The notes under the pieces were generated by a model. That model worked only from the letters and a program-made list of their open reading frames with translations, had not been told where the DNA came from and ran no database searches. A DNA stretch of 5,363 bases. Source: Candidatus Dadabacteria bacterium (lineage in GTDB: Bacteria; Desulfobacterota_D; UBA1144; Nemesobacterales; Nemesobacteraceae). Positions 1-5,363 of this stretch are shown here, in pieces (within the stretch, counting starts at the first letter, position 1; every line of letters starts with the position of its first letter). A program made the position numbers and the translations under genes. Location: NCBI GenBank assembly GCA_026709745.1, contig JAPOSJ010000139.1:1-5363 (forward strand), in the 5' to 3' direction.

Positions 1-842
1 GAATCGGCATCCGTTATAGTGTCCCCTACTCCTGCTTCCCCAATTTCCTTTATGGATGCTGTTATAAAGCCGACCTGTCCGGTCGTGAGTCGCTCAAGTT
101 CCGTTGCCTGAGGAGCGAACGCACCTATTTTTCTAACCTCGTATTTTTTCCCGGTCGCCATGAGCTTTATTCTCATGCCCAGTTTTACTTCCCCTTCATA
201 TATTCTGATCAGCATAACGACCCCCTGATATGAATCAAACCAGCTGTCGAATATAAGTGCCTTGAGCTCCGTGTTTCCAGGATTTTCAGGCGGCGGCACG
301 AGCGCGATGATAGATTCCAGTATCTCTTTGGTTCCTGTGCCGTCCTTGGCACTTGCCAAAACAGCACCCTCGGCGGATATGCCCACTATGTCCTCTATTT
401 CTTTCTTCACTCTCTCCGGTTCGGCGGAAGGAAGATCTATCTTGTTTACGACAGGTATCATCTCAAGCCCGGAATCGGCGGCCAAATAAGCGTGGGCAAG
501 TGTCTGGGCCTCTACCCCTTGGGAAGCGTCGACGACAAGTAGTGCTCCCTCGCAGGCTATCAGACTTCGCGAAACCTCGTAGCTGAAATCGACATGTCCC
601 GGAGTGTCTATCAGGTTAAATTCATATGTTTTGCCGTCGTCGGCCCTGTATCTCAGTCTTACCGCCTGGGCCTTTATGGTTATTCCCCTCTCCCTTTCTA
701 TCTCCATGTTGTCGAGAAACTGCTCGGTCTTCTCCCGTTCGCTGAGGGTGCCGGTAAACTCAAGAAGCCTGTCCGCGAGGGTTGATTTGCCATGGTCCAC
801 ATGGGCTATTATGGAGAAGTTTCGAATGAGTGCTGTTTGCAT
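1..842 (-). CDS. lepA: Elongation factor 4 (LepA), N-terminal 280 residues; 3' part beyond left edge
   Basis: This is a translational GTPase that acts on the ribosome; the family is credited with back-translocation of stalled ribosomes and with a role in 30S biogenesis. All five GTPase motifs are readable: G1 AHVDHGKST (residues 13-21), switch I RGITI (52-56) followed by the LepA-typical KAQAVRL, G3 DTPGH (79-83), G4 NKID (133-136) with the LepA-typical LPSAEPE after it, and G5 SAK (164-166). Residues from about 185 begin the beta-barrel domain II. LepA is normally near 600 residues, so less than half is present. The ATG at 840-842 places G1 at the usual distance from the N-terminus. An in-frame stop at 858-860 limits extension to a CTG at 846-848. 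No Shine-Dalgarno lies at normal spacing; the nearest purine run, GGAGGG (complement of 869-874), is 26 nt away. It is divergent from the receptor gene and appears to lead its own leftward transcript. The family call is very secure; the exact start is slightly less so. Confidence 0.97.
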   Translation of the reverse strand, partial: MQTALIRNFSIIAHVDHGKSTLADRLLEFTGTLSEREKTEQFLDNMEIERERGITIKAQAVRLRYRADDGKTYEFNLIDTPGHVDFSYEVSRSLIACEGALLVVDASQGVEAQTLAHAYLAADSGLEMIPVVNKIDLPSAEPERVKKEIEDIVGISAEGAVLASAKDGTGTKEILESIIALVPPPENPGNTELKALIFDSWFDSYQGVVMLIRIYEGEVKLGMRIKLMATGKKYEVRKIGAFAPQATELERLTTGQVGFITASIKEIGEAGVGDTITDAD

Positions 843-936
843 GATCAGGCTGAAAGTTTAAAGTAATGCCCTCCATGTTTCAAACGCCCGAGGGGAGCGG
901 CTCAGACATGAATGAAAACGGATGCACGTTTCGTAA

Positions 937-969
937 AGACTTTATAAATGAGTGTCAGAAGCAAAGTCT
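937..969. repeat. 7-bp inverted repeat, 19-nt spacer
   Basis: AGACTTT at 937-943 and AAAGTCT at 963-969 are exact reverse complements. The arms are AT-rich and lack a T-run, so this is a poor terminator candidate. A possible role is as a protein-binding site or a weak stem for the leftward lepA transcript. Its right arm touches the left arm of the 8-bp inverted repeat at 969. Confidence 0.35.
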
Positions 970-993
970 GTAACACTTTTGTTTAGAAGCAAA
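957..993 (+). repeat. 9-bp direct repeat AGAAGCAAA, two copies
   Basis: AGAAGCAAA occurs at 957-965 and again at 985-993, 28 bases apart, inside the same repeat-rich stretch upstream of the receptor promoter. Together with the two inverted repeats it makes this stretch unusually structured for a short intergenic region. Function is unknown. Confidence 0.35.
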
Positions 994-1030
994 AAGATTA
1001 AGTGTAAAAATTGCAGGGCGATGTGTTACA
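969..1030. repeat. Perfect 8-bp inverted repeat with a related intermediate copy, overlapping the receptor promoter
   Basis: TGTAACAC at 969-976 and GTGTTACA at 1023-1030 are exact reverse complements separated by 46 nt. A third partial copy, AAGTGTAAAA at 1000-1009, matches the ten-base form ATGTGTTACA (1021-1030) at seven of ten positions. Copy starts are 31 and 21 bases apart, close to whole helical turns, so all three could face the same side of the DNA. The right copy contains most of the -10 element. This layout fits operator sites for a repressor, but no known regulator consensus was recognised and short repeats can arise by chance. Confidence 0.45.
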
Positions 1031-1032
1031 AT
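1024..1032 (+). promoter_or_regulatory. Extended -10 promoter of the TonB-dependent receptor gene
   Basis: TGTTACAAT reads as TG-N-TACAAT, an extended -10 element whose hexamer at 1027-1032 matches TATAAT in five of six positions. The expected -35 position (about 1003-1009) has only weak similarity to TTGACA, which is usual for extended -10 promoters. Transcription would begin near 1039, leaving a leader of about 36 nt that contains both ribosome-binding sites. The element overlaps the right arm of an 8-bp inverted repeat, so a protein bound there could block RNA polymerase. The call rests on consensus matching only. Confidence 0.55.
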
Positions 1033-1045
1033 AAGAATCCTAGCA

Positions 1046-1071
1046 ATTAGGAGGAACATTAAGGAGGATAG
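1046..1071 (+). promoter_or_regulatory. Duplicated Shine-Dalgarno in the receptor leader
   Basis: Two AGGAGG cores occur at 1049-1054 and 1062-1067 inside near-duplicate units ATTAGGAGGAAC (1046-1057) and ATTAAGGAGGATAG (1058-1071). The second core lies 7 nt before the ATG at 1075, which is ideal and fixes the start of the receptor gene. The first is 20 nt upstream and too far to serve that ATG directly; it may act as a standby site for 30S subunits or be a neutral tandem duplication. Confidence 0.8.
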
Positions 1072-1074
1072 AAG

Positions 1075-3609
1075 ATGAAAAAAATAATAATAGGTGGGCT
1101 TTCCATGTTGCTTGTCGCGACCTTGGTTATTCCCCTTACCTATGCCTTTGAGCTGGACAAGATGGTGGTTCTTGGAACCCGTTTCCAGGAGCGCAGCGTC
1201 TCGGATTCGCCGGTTCCCGTTGACGTTATAACCGAGGAGGAAATCGTAGCTACGGGACAGACGGAGGTCGGAAGGGTTATTCAGGAACTCGTACCGTCTT
1301 TTAACTTTTCAAGCTCAACCATAAGCGACGGAACAGATGCCCTTCGTCCCGCAACGCTTCGCGGACTGGGGCCTGACCAGGTGCTGGTGCTGGTTAACGG
1401 AAAACGCCGCCACAAAAGCGCACTTATACACGTAAACACTTCGGTTGGTCGTGGCACTGCGGGGGTTGACATGAACGCGATTCCAGTGAGTGCTATAAAA
1501 AGAATTGAGGTGCTGAGAGACGGGGCTTCGGCTCAGTACGGTTCGGATGCTATATCAGGTGTTATAAACATAGTACTTAAAGACGGCTATGACGGTAAGA
1601 TAACGGCCACTGCCGGACAGCTCTATGAAGGGGATGGAGAAACACTGGTTGCAAGCCTCAACAAGGGTTTTTCGCTCGGTGGAGAGAGTGTTGTTAATGT
1701 TACACTAGAAGTAAGGGACAGAAAAAGTTCCAATCGTGCTGGGCTTATGGGCGATATCCACTATCCGGGTACTGAACGACTGGAAAATCCAGCTGTGTGC
1801 GCAGGAGAGAGCAGCTGTAATCAACTTGCAGCTCCTAGTGCGGATAATGACAATCAGAAGGAACTTGATCTGGACAGGGATGCGTTCAGAGTCGGCGATG
1901 CGGATTCAACGCATGTGAGTTTTGTTGCTAACATGAGAGGACCCGTGGATCTCATGGATGGTGAAGTCTATGGCTTTTTCGATTTATCAATAAGGGATAA
2001 CGAGAGTGGAGGTTTTTACAGAAGGGCGAACCAGCTGGATAGAAATCCTTTTGGGTCTGATTATCCAGACGGTTTTCTTCCGCTTATAAATACCCGCGTG
2101 AATGACTACGCATTCGGCGCGGGTTTTGAGGCTGATCTAACTGATAATGTCGCAATGGATTTGAGTTATGTAGTAGGCGGAAACACTTTTGCTTTTGAAA
2201 TAACCGATTCCCATAACGCTTCTTGGGTAGCATGCCATGTAGATTCTACCAACTGCCTTGATGGTAATTACTCCGGTGAAATTCCATCATCTGCGGAAGC
2301 AGGGAAACTGAAGCTTTTTCAGCATACGGTGAACCTCGATTTTACTTCTCCTTTCAGCTTTGGAAGCCTCGCTTGGGGTGGTGAATACAGGAGGGAGCAA
2401 TATGAAATAGAAGCTGGCGAGGAGTACTCATATTTAGACTATGATAGACCTGGTGGAGGATCTGGAGGAATACAGGTGTTTCCAGGTTTTAAACCCTCAA
2501 ACGAGGTCTCTGAGACGAGAGACGCTCTTGGTGCTTATGTGGAAACGGAGTTTGACCTTGGGGAAATGCTGCTTTTAAGCCCGGCCGTGCGTTATGAGAA
2601 CTACAGCGATTTCGGAAACACCTTTAATGGTAAGCTTTCCGCGCGCGCTCAGCTTGCTGAGGCATTTGCTCTCAGGGGTTCGGCGAGTACAGGATTCAGG
2701 GCTCCTTCAATGCAGCAGATCTACTTCAATAATATTTCTACGCAGTTCAGAAATGTTAACGGGGAACAAGTGGCATTTGACGTAGGAACTTTTCGCAACG
2801 ACAGTGATGTAGCTAAAGAATTTGGCGTTCCTGAACTGAAAGAAGAGGCCTCAAGGAACTTCAGCGCGGGTTTTGTTTTCAATCCGATCCCTGCTCTTAC
2901 AATTACTACGGATTTTTATTATGTAACAATTGATGATCGTATTATCTTGAGTGGTACTATAGGAGACGATGACGTTGCAGTTGTTTCAGATACTATAAAG
3001 CAAAGGCTGAGAAATGCAGGAGCGGAAACAGCACAGTTTTTCATGAATGCTGCTGATACCACTACTAAAGGTGTGGATATAGTCGCAAGCTATAATTACT
3101 CTTTTGCAGACAGTTCCGTTTTAAATCTGGTTTTTGCCGGAACGGTAAATGAAACCGAGATCACGGACGTAAATCTTCCATTGGATCTTCCTGAATCGTT
3201 GTTTACCGCCCAAGACCGTTCAATTGTGGAAGAGTGGCAGCCGAAAGACCGTTTTTCACTTTCGGGTACATATTCAAGAGGGCCTGCGTCTCTGATGGTT
3301 GCCGTTCACCGCTACGGAGAATATACGGTTGTTGACGGGGGAAAACAGACTTTTGGGGCAAAATATCTGACCGACGCAAGCCTGAGTGTAGATGTCGGAA
3401 AGGTCGGCACGTTTAAAGTCGGGGCTAACAACCTTTTTGATGTAAAGCCTGACAAAAACGAGATTGGCCAGTCAAGGGGCGGTACAATATATGACCATGA
3501 AGGCAACCTAATAGTTGATTCTCCAGGGGTCTTCACCTACTCGAGGCGTTCGGCTCCTTTTGGAATTAACGGAGGGTATTACTACCTAGCTTACGAGTAT
3601 TCCTTCTGA
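1075..3609 (+). CDS. TonB-dependent outer-membrane receptor, substrate unknown
   Basis: This is an outer-membrane gated porin that imports a scarce ligand using energy from TonB-ExbB-ExbD. Residues 1-24 form a signal peptide (KK, hydrophobic core, T-Y-A before the cut). DKMVVLGTR at 28-36 resembles the TonB-box/plug entry segment usually seen as EEVVVTGTR. The plug runs to about 170, with LRGLGPDQVLVLVNGKRR (95-112) and the hallmark RIEVLRDGASAQYGSDAISG (143-162). The rest is a 22-strand-type barrel, including STGFRAPS at 538-545, and it ends in aromatic FSF-like fashion with YEYSF, the C-terminal Phe expected for BAM-dependent insertion. Length (844) is normal. The only cysteines are C242/C248 and C387/C394. 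The start is fixed by a strong Shine-Dalgarno 7 nt upstream. No ABC transporter, TonB or regulator gene lies next to it, so siderophore, cobalamin, sugar or peptide uptake cannot be distinguished. The family is certain; the ligand is not. Confidence 0.96.
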   Translation: MKKIIIGGLSMLLVATLVIPLTYAFELDKMVVLGTRFQERSVSDSPVPVDVITEEEIVATGQTEVGRVIQELVPSFNFSSSTISDGTDALRPATLRGLGPDQVLVLVNGKRRHKSALIHVNTSVGRGTAGVDMNAIPVSAIKRIEVLRDGASAQYGSDAISGVINIVLKDGYDGKITATAGQLYEGDGETLVASLNKGFSLGGESVVNVTLEVRDRKSSNRAGLMGDIHYPGTERLENPAVCAGESSCNQLAAPSADNDNQKELDLDRDAFRVGDADSTHVSFVANMRGPVDLMDGEVYGFFDLSIRDNESGGFYRRANQLDRNPFGSDYPDGFLPLINTRVNDYAFGAGFEADLTDNVAMDLSYVVGGNTFAFEITDSHNASWVACHVDSTNCLDGNYSGEIPSSAEAGKLKLFQHTVNLDFTSPFSFGSLAWGGEYRREQYEIEAGEEYSYLDYDRPGGGSGGIQVFPGFKPSNEVSETRDALGAYVETEFDLGEMLLLSPAVRYENYSDFGNTFNGKLSARAQLAEAFALRGSASTGFRAPSMQQIYFNNISTQFRNVNGEQVAFDVGTFRNDSDVAKEFGVPELKEEASRNFSAGFVFNPIPALTITTDFYYVTIDDRIILSGTIGDDDVAVVSDTIKQRLRNAGAETAQFFMNAADTTTKGVDIVASYNYSFADSSVLNLVFAGTVNETEITDVNLPLDLPESLFTAQDRSIVEEWQPKDRFSLSGTYSRGPASLMVAVHRYGEYTVVDGGKQTFGAKYLTDASLSVDVGKVGTFKVGANNLFDVKPDKNEIGQSRGGTIYDHEGNLIVDSPGVFTYSRRSAPFGINGGYYYLAYEYSF

Positions 3610-3632
3610 GACCTTATAACTTAATTTCAATT

Positions 3633-3659
3633 TCCGCGGGGTGTTGCTATCCCCGCGGA
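3633..3659. terminator. Hairpin terminator between convergent genes
   Basis: TCCGCGGGG (3633-3641) pairs perfectly with CCCCGCGGA (3651-3659) around a 9-nt loop. It lies 23 bp after the receptor stop and 24 bp beyond the dehydrogenase stop, almost midway between convergent genes, so it probably ends transcription from both sides. The rightward exit is T/C-rich (ATCTCTTTCACTTC) rather than a clean U-tract, and the leftward exit reads AAATTGAAATT, so tract quality is modest in both directions. The stem itself is unambiguous. Confidence 0.8.
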
Positions 3660-3683
3660 CATCTCTTTCACTTCTTCACTTCA

Positions 3684-5078
3684 TTATATCGCTGATGACC
3701 TTATCACCATAAGCTTTTCGTGGGTCATCTCCCGCATCGTGTACGGGATTCCTCCCGTTCCGATTCCCGAGTGCCCGGCTCCACGAAAAGGCATCCAGTC
3801 GACCCGGAATGCGGTGTGATCGTTTATGAGCACTGAAGTTGCCTTTAACTTTCTCACGGCCTCAAGGGCGGTATCGATATTCTTGGTGAATATTGATGCT
3901 TGAAACGAGTAGGGCAGGCTGTTTGCCTGTTCTATGGCCTCGTCCATTTTTTCGTAAGAGTAAACCGCTATAACGGGTCCAAAAATCTCCTCACGTGAGA
4001 GTCTGCAGTTCTGACTCGGGTTGAGTATTACCGTGGGCTCGTAGCAGGTTTTCCCGATTTTTTTGCCCCCGCAAAGAACTTCTCCATCTTTCCTCGAGGC
4101 ATCTTTTACCCATCTGTTAACTCTAAGTACCTCTTTTGGGCTTATGAGAGGACCCACCTGGGTTTCCTCGCTCATGGGGTCTCCGACTTTTGTTTCCTGT
4201 GCAAGTGCGGTGAGTCGCTTTGCCACTTCTTTTACCACAGAACTGTGGGCAAAAACTCTTTGTACAGAAACGCATACCTGGCCCGCGTGGTAGAAGCCGC
4301 CTTTTGCGAGAAGGGGGAGCATGTCGTCTATGTCTGCATCACGCTCTACTATCACGGGAGCTGCGCCTCCATGCTCAAGAGCACACCTTGTCCCCGGCGC
4401 GAGTTTTGACCTCAGATGCCAGCCCACTTTGGCGGAGCCGATAAATGTGAGGTAGTTTACCCTTCTGTCGGTGGCCAGTGCTTCGGCGAGCGTATCGTCC
4501 ACTATAACAGCACGAGCCCACTTTTCCGGAAGACCGCTCTCATAAAGAGCTTCAAGCAGGTTGAAGCAGGAAAGGGGAGTATTAAGAGCCGGCTTTATGA
4601 TTACCGGGCAGCCAACGGCCACCGCAGGTATCACTTGGTGAACAGAGAGGTTAAAAGGGTGATTAAAGGCCGAGATGGCCACCACAACCCCGATCGGTTC
4701 CCTGAAAGTAAATGCCATCCTGTTAAGAGAAGCAGCGTTTGAACCCATCGGTATTTCCTCTCCTCCAAGGTTGAAGAGGGATTCAGTTGCCACCTTGATT
4801 CCGTTTATAGCTCTAGTAATCTCGGCTCTGGTGTCAATGAGAGGTTTTCCTCCCTCTGTCGCTGCCTCCATTACGATACGGTCGTAGTTTCTCTCAACAA
4901 ACTCCCTGGTTCGCTCGAGAATCTCTATTCTTTGCGGAATGGGAATTTTTTCTGACGGCCGATCGGCAAGAGCTCTTACCTCGGAAAGTGCCTTCTCCAT
5001 CTCCCTTTTGCTGGTCATGGGAATTGTTCTTATGAGTTTTTCATCATAGGCTCCAAGGACTTCAAGTGTTTTCGGCAT
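3684..5078 (-). CDS. NAD(P)-dependent aldehyde dehydrogenase family protein
   Basis: This is a cytoplasmic enzyme of the ALDH superfamily that oxidises an aldehyde to an acid with NAD(P)+. It has 464 residues, slightly shorter than the usual 480-500 because the N-terminus is compact. The cofactor domain shows AISAFNHPFN (134-143) with the conserved Asn at 139, Lys162 in IIKPA, and TFIGS at 211-215. The general base is E235 in ALEHGG (the common form is ELGG), and the nucleophile is C269 in GQVCVS. EEIFGPV (363-369) supplies the ribose-contacting Glu. The C-terminal MPFRGAGHSGIG (429-440) departs from the frequent MPFGGxKxSGxG. The overall style resembles lactaldehyde/glyceraldehyde-3-phosphate/succinate-semialdehyde-type ALDHs, but the substrate cannot be set from sequence. 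The ATG at 5076-5078 has GGAGGT 8 nt upstream. It is convergent with the receptor and divergent from msrB, so it is probably monocistronic. The family is secure; the substrate is open. Confidence 0.95.
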   Translation of the reverse strand: MPKTLEVLGAYDEKLIRTIPMTSKREMEKALSEVRALADRPSEKIPIPQRIEILERTREFVERNYDRIVMEAATEGGKPLIDTRAEITRAINGIKVATESLFNLGGEEIPMGSNAASLNRMAFTFREPIGVVVAISAFNHPFNLSVHQVIPAVAVGCPVIIKPALNTPLSCFNLLEALYESGLPEKWARAVIVDDTLAEALATDRRVNYLTFIGSAKVGWHLRSKLAPGTRCALEHGGAAPVIVERDADIDDMLPLLAKGGFYHAGQVCVSVQRVFAHSSVVKEVAKRLTALAQETKVGDPMSEETQVGPLISPKEVLRVNRWVKDASRKDGEVLCGGKKIGKTCYEPTVILNPSQNCRLSREEIFGPVIAVYSYEKMDEAIEQANSLPYSFQASIFTKNIDTALEAVRKLKATSVLINDHTAFRVDWMPFRGAGHSGIGTGGIPYTMREMTHEKLMVIRSSAI

Positions 5079-5086
5079 GTTTTTTT

Positions 5087-5092
5087 ACCTCC
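5087..5092 (-). promoter_or_regulatory. Ribosome-binding site of the aldehyde dehydrogenase gene
   Basis: GGAGGT, read on the minus strand, stands 8 nt before the ATG at 5076-5078, separated by an A-rich spacer. It settles the start of the dehydrogenase. I could not choose a promoter for this gene with confidence: a minus-strand TATACT (complement of 5095-5100) abuts the ribosome-binding site too closely, and other -10-like hexamers lack a -35 partner. Confidence 0.8.
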
Positions 5093-5143
5093 AGTATATC
5101 CGTGCTGGTTGCCACTTTATTCGATACCTGATTCCAAGCGTGT

Positions 5144-5172
5144 TTTACATACCTACCGCAGGTGTTTATAAT
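5144..5172 (+). promoter_or_regulatory. Near-consensus sigma70-type promoter for the msrB-like gene
   Basis: TTTACA (5144-5149, five of six to TTGACA) is followed by a 17-nt spacer and a perfect TATAAT (5167-5172). Predicted transcription start is about 5179-5180. That is only about 6-7 nt before the ATG at 5186 and about 18 nt before the alternative ATG at 5198, so the leader is very short. The spacer contains an imperfect inverted repeat, ATACCT-accgc-AGGTGT at 5149-5165, which could be an operator. This is the best promoter in the window by consensus. Confidence 0.72.
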
Positions 5173-5185
5173 TGTTAAAAATAAG

Positions 5186-5363
5186 ATGTGGCTTTTAATG
5201 ATTGCGCGTACAACTTCATTGGTTGTTTTTGCAGTCGCGGTTTTTGTTCTCTGGCCGCTTCTGTCTGCAACCGCTCAACAGGCTCAGAAAAAACCGCCCG
5301 AGGGTGTCATGGGACTTACCGAGGAACAGTGGAGAGAGAAACTCTCGCCCCTTGAGTATGAAG
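5186..5363 (+). CDS. msrB: Probable exported peptide methionine-R-sulfoxide reductase (MsrB), N-terminal 59 residues; rest beyond right edge
   Basis: MsrB reduces methionine-R-sulfoxide in oxidised proteins. The only diagnostic stretch here is LTEEQWREKLSPLEYE (residues 44-59), which matches the conserved N-terminal entry of MsrB domains, where an E-W-R-x-x-L-[ST]-P-x-x-[YF] pattern is typical and is normally followed by the KGTEPPF segment, not present in the window. The catalytic Cys and zinc-binding CxxC pairs are also beyond the edge. Residues 9-27 form a hydrophobic segment ending in a signal-peptidase I-like A-T-A (28-30) before QQAQKK, so the product is probably periplasmic, or membrane-anchored if uncleaved. 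The start is uncertain: ATG 5186 and in-frame ATG 5198 (MIARTT...) both keep the signal peptide, and neither has a clear Shine-Dalgarno. An in-frame GTG at 5162 lies inside the promoter and is excluded. A lipoprotein is unlikely because there is no lipobox Cys. Confidence 0.75.
   Translation, partial: MWLLMIARTTSLVVFAVAVFVLWPLLSATAQQAQKKPPEGVMGLTEEQWREKLSPLEYE

Larger units (their letters stand above)
843..1074. other. Divergent intergenic control region between lepA and the TonB-dependent receptor
   Basis: I see no credible gene here on either strand. The right half carries the receptor gene's extended -10 promoter, inverted and direct repeats, and a doubled ribosome-binding site, each listed separately. 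The left half must hold the lepA promoter. I could not choose one convincingly: a minus-strand CTGACA (complement of 951-956) has only a poor -10 (TACGAA) 17 nt downstream, and a TATAAA at 941-946 read on the minus strand lacks a matching -35. A short AAACG/CGTTT inverted repeat sits at 916-931. No cobalamin or other riboswitch consensus, and no Fur-box-like GATAATGATAATCATTATC match, was recognised. Confidence 0.7.

Noticed and set aside
262..861. Plus-strand open frames of 63-85 codons across the lepA region
   Set aside because: They lie antisense to a highly conserved, clearly coding GTPase domain, and their translations are low-complexity Ser/Pro/Leu-rich with no recognisable family.
887..901. 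GC-rich CGCCCGAGGGGAGCGG stretch as a terminator hairpin
   Set aside because: The self-complementarity is only a few bases around CCCGAGGG, there is no T-run, and a terminator is not expected between divergent genes.
843..1074. Possible cobalamin or other riboswitch, or Fur box, upstream of the TonB-dependent receptor
   Set aside because: No B12-box-like core, no multi-stem architecture and no GATAAT-type palindrome was visible, and the predicted leader is only about 36 nt.
1058..1078. A six-codon ATT-started mini-ORF behind the upstream AGGAGG, ending in TGA that overlaps the receptor ATG
   Set aside because: ATT is a very rare initiator and the peptide is meaningless; the pattern follows from the duplicated Shine-Dalgarno.
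1281..3536. Short open frames in other frames of the receptor gene (1281-1472 and 3312-3536 minus; 1736-1918 and 2594-2785 plus)
   Set aside because: All are embedded in the intact receptor coding sequence and show no protein-like features or start signals.
4063..4887. Plus-strand open frames of 70-108 codons inside the aldehyde dehydrogenase
   Set aside because: They are antisense shadows of a complete catalytic gene. The longest (4416-4742) has no ribosome-binding site and no family resemblance.
5162..5185. In-frame GTG at 5162 as an upstream start for the msrB-like gene
   Set aside because: It lies upstream of and overlaps the near-perfect -10 element, so it would not be on the transcript, and it would spoil the signal-peptide n-region.

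Overview
The window looks like ordinary chromosomal sequence from a Gram-negative bacterium. The evidence is an outer-membrane TonB-dependent receptor, an exported (periplasmic) MsrB-type reductase, and conventional strong Shine-Dalgarno sites and sigma70-like promoters. Base composition is fairly balanced. I cannot place the organism more precisely from the sequence alone; an uncultured or environmental lineage is possible but not shown.

Layout, left to right. Positions 1-842, minus strand: the first 280 codons of lepA (elongation factor 4), running off the left edge. Positions 843-1074: a divergent control region of about 230 bp. It holds a good extended -10 promoter for the receptor gene, several short inverted and direct repeats, and a duplicated ribosome-binding site. 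Positions 1075-3609, plus strand: a complete 844-residue TonB-dependent receptor with signal peptide, plug and beta-barrel. Positions 3633-3659: a perfect 9-bp GC-rich hairpin between two convergent genes, most likely a shared terminator. Positions 3684-5078, minus strand: a complete 464-residue aldehyde dehydrogenase with its catalytic residues in place. Positions 5079-5185: a second divergent region with a near-consensus TTTACA-17-TATAAT promoter pointing right. Positions 5186-5363, plus strand: the first 59 codons of a probable secreted peptide methionine-R-sulfoxide reductase (msrB), cut by the right edge.

The four genes do not form one operon: strands alternate (-, +, -, +), so each has its own control. 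Nothing suggests they share a pathway. The receptor imports an unknown substrate, the dehydrogenase oxidises an unknown aldehyde in the cytoplasm, LepA acts on ribosomes, and MsrB repairs oxidised envelope proteins. I found no mobile element, CRISPR array, RNA gene or toxin-antitoxin pair, and no convincing undescribed system. The points most worth a second look are the repeat-rich receptor promoter and its duplicated Shine-Dalgarno, the four cysteines of the receptor arranged as two close pairs, and the nearly leaderless layout of the msrB promoter.
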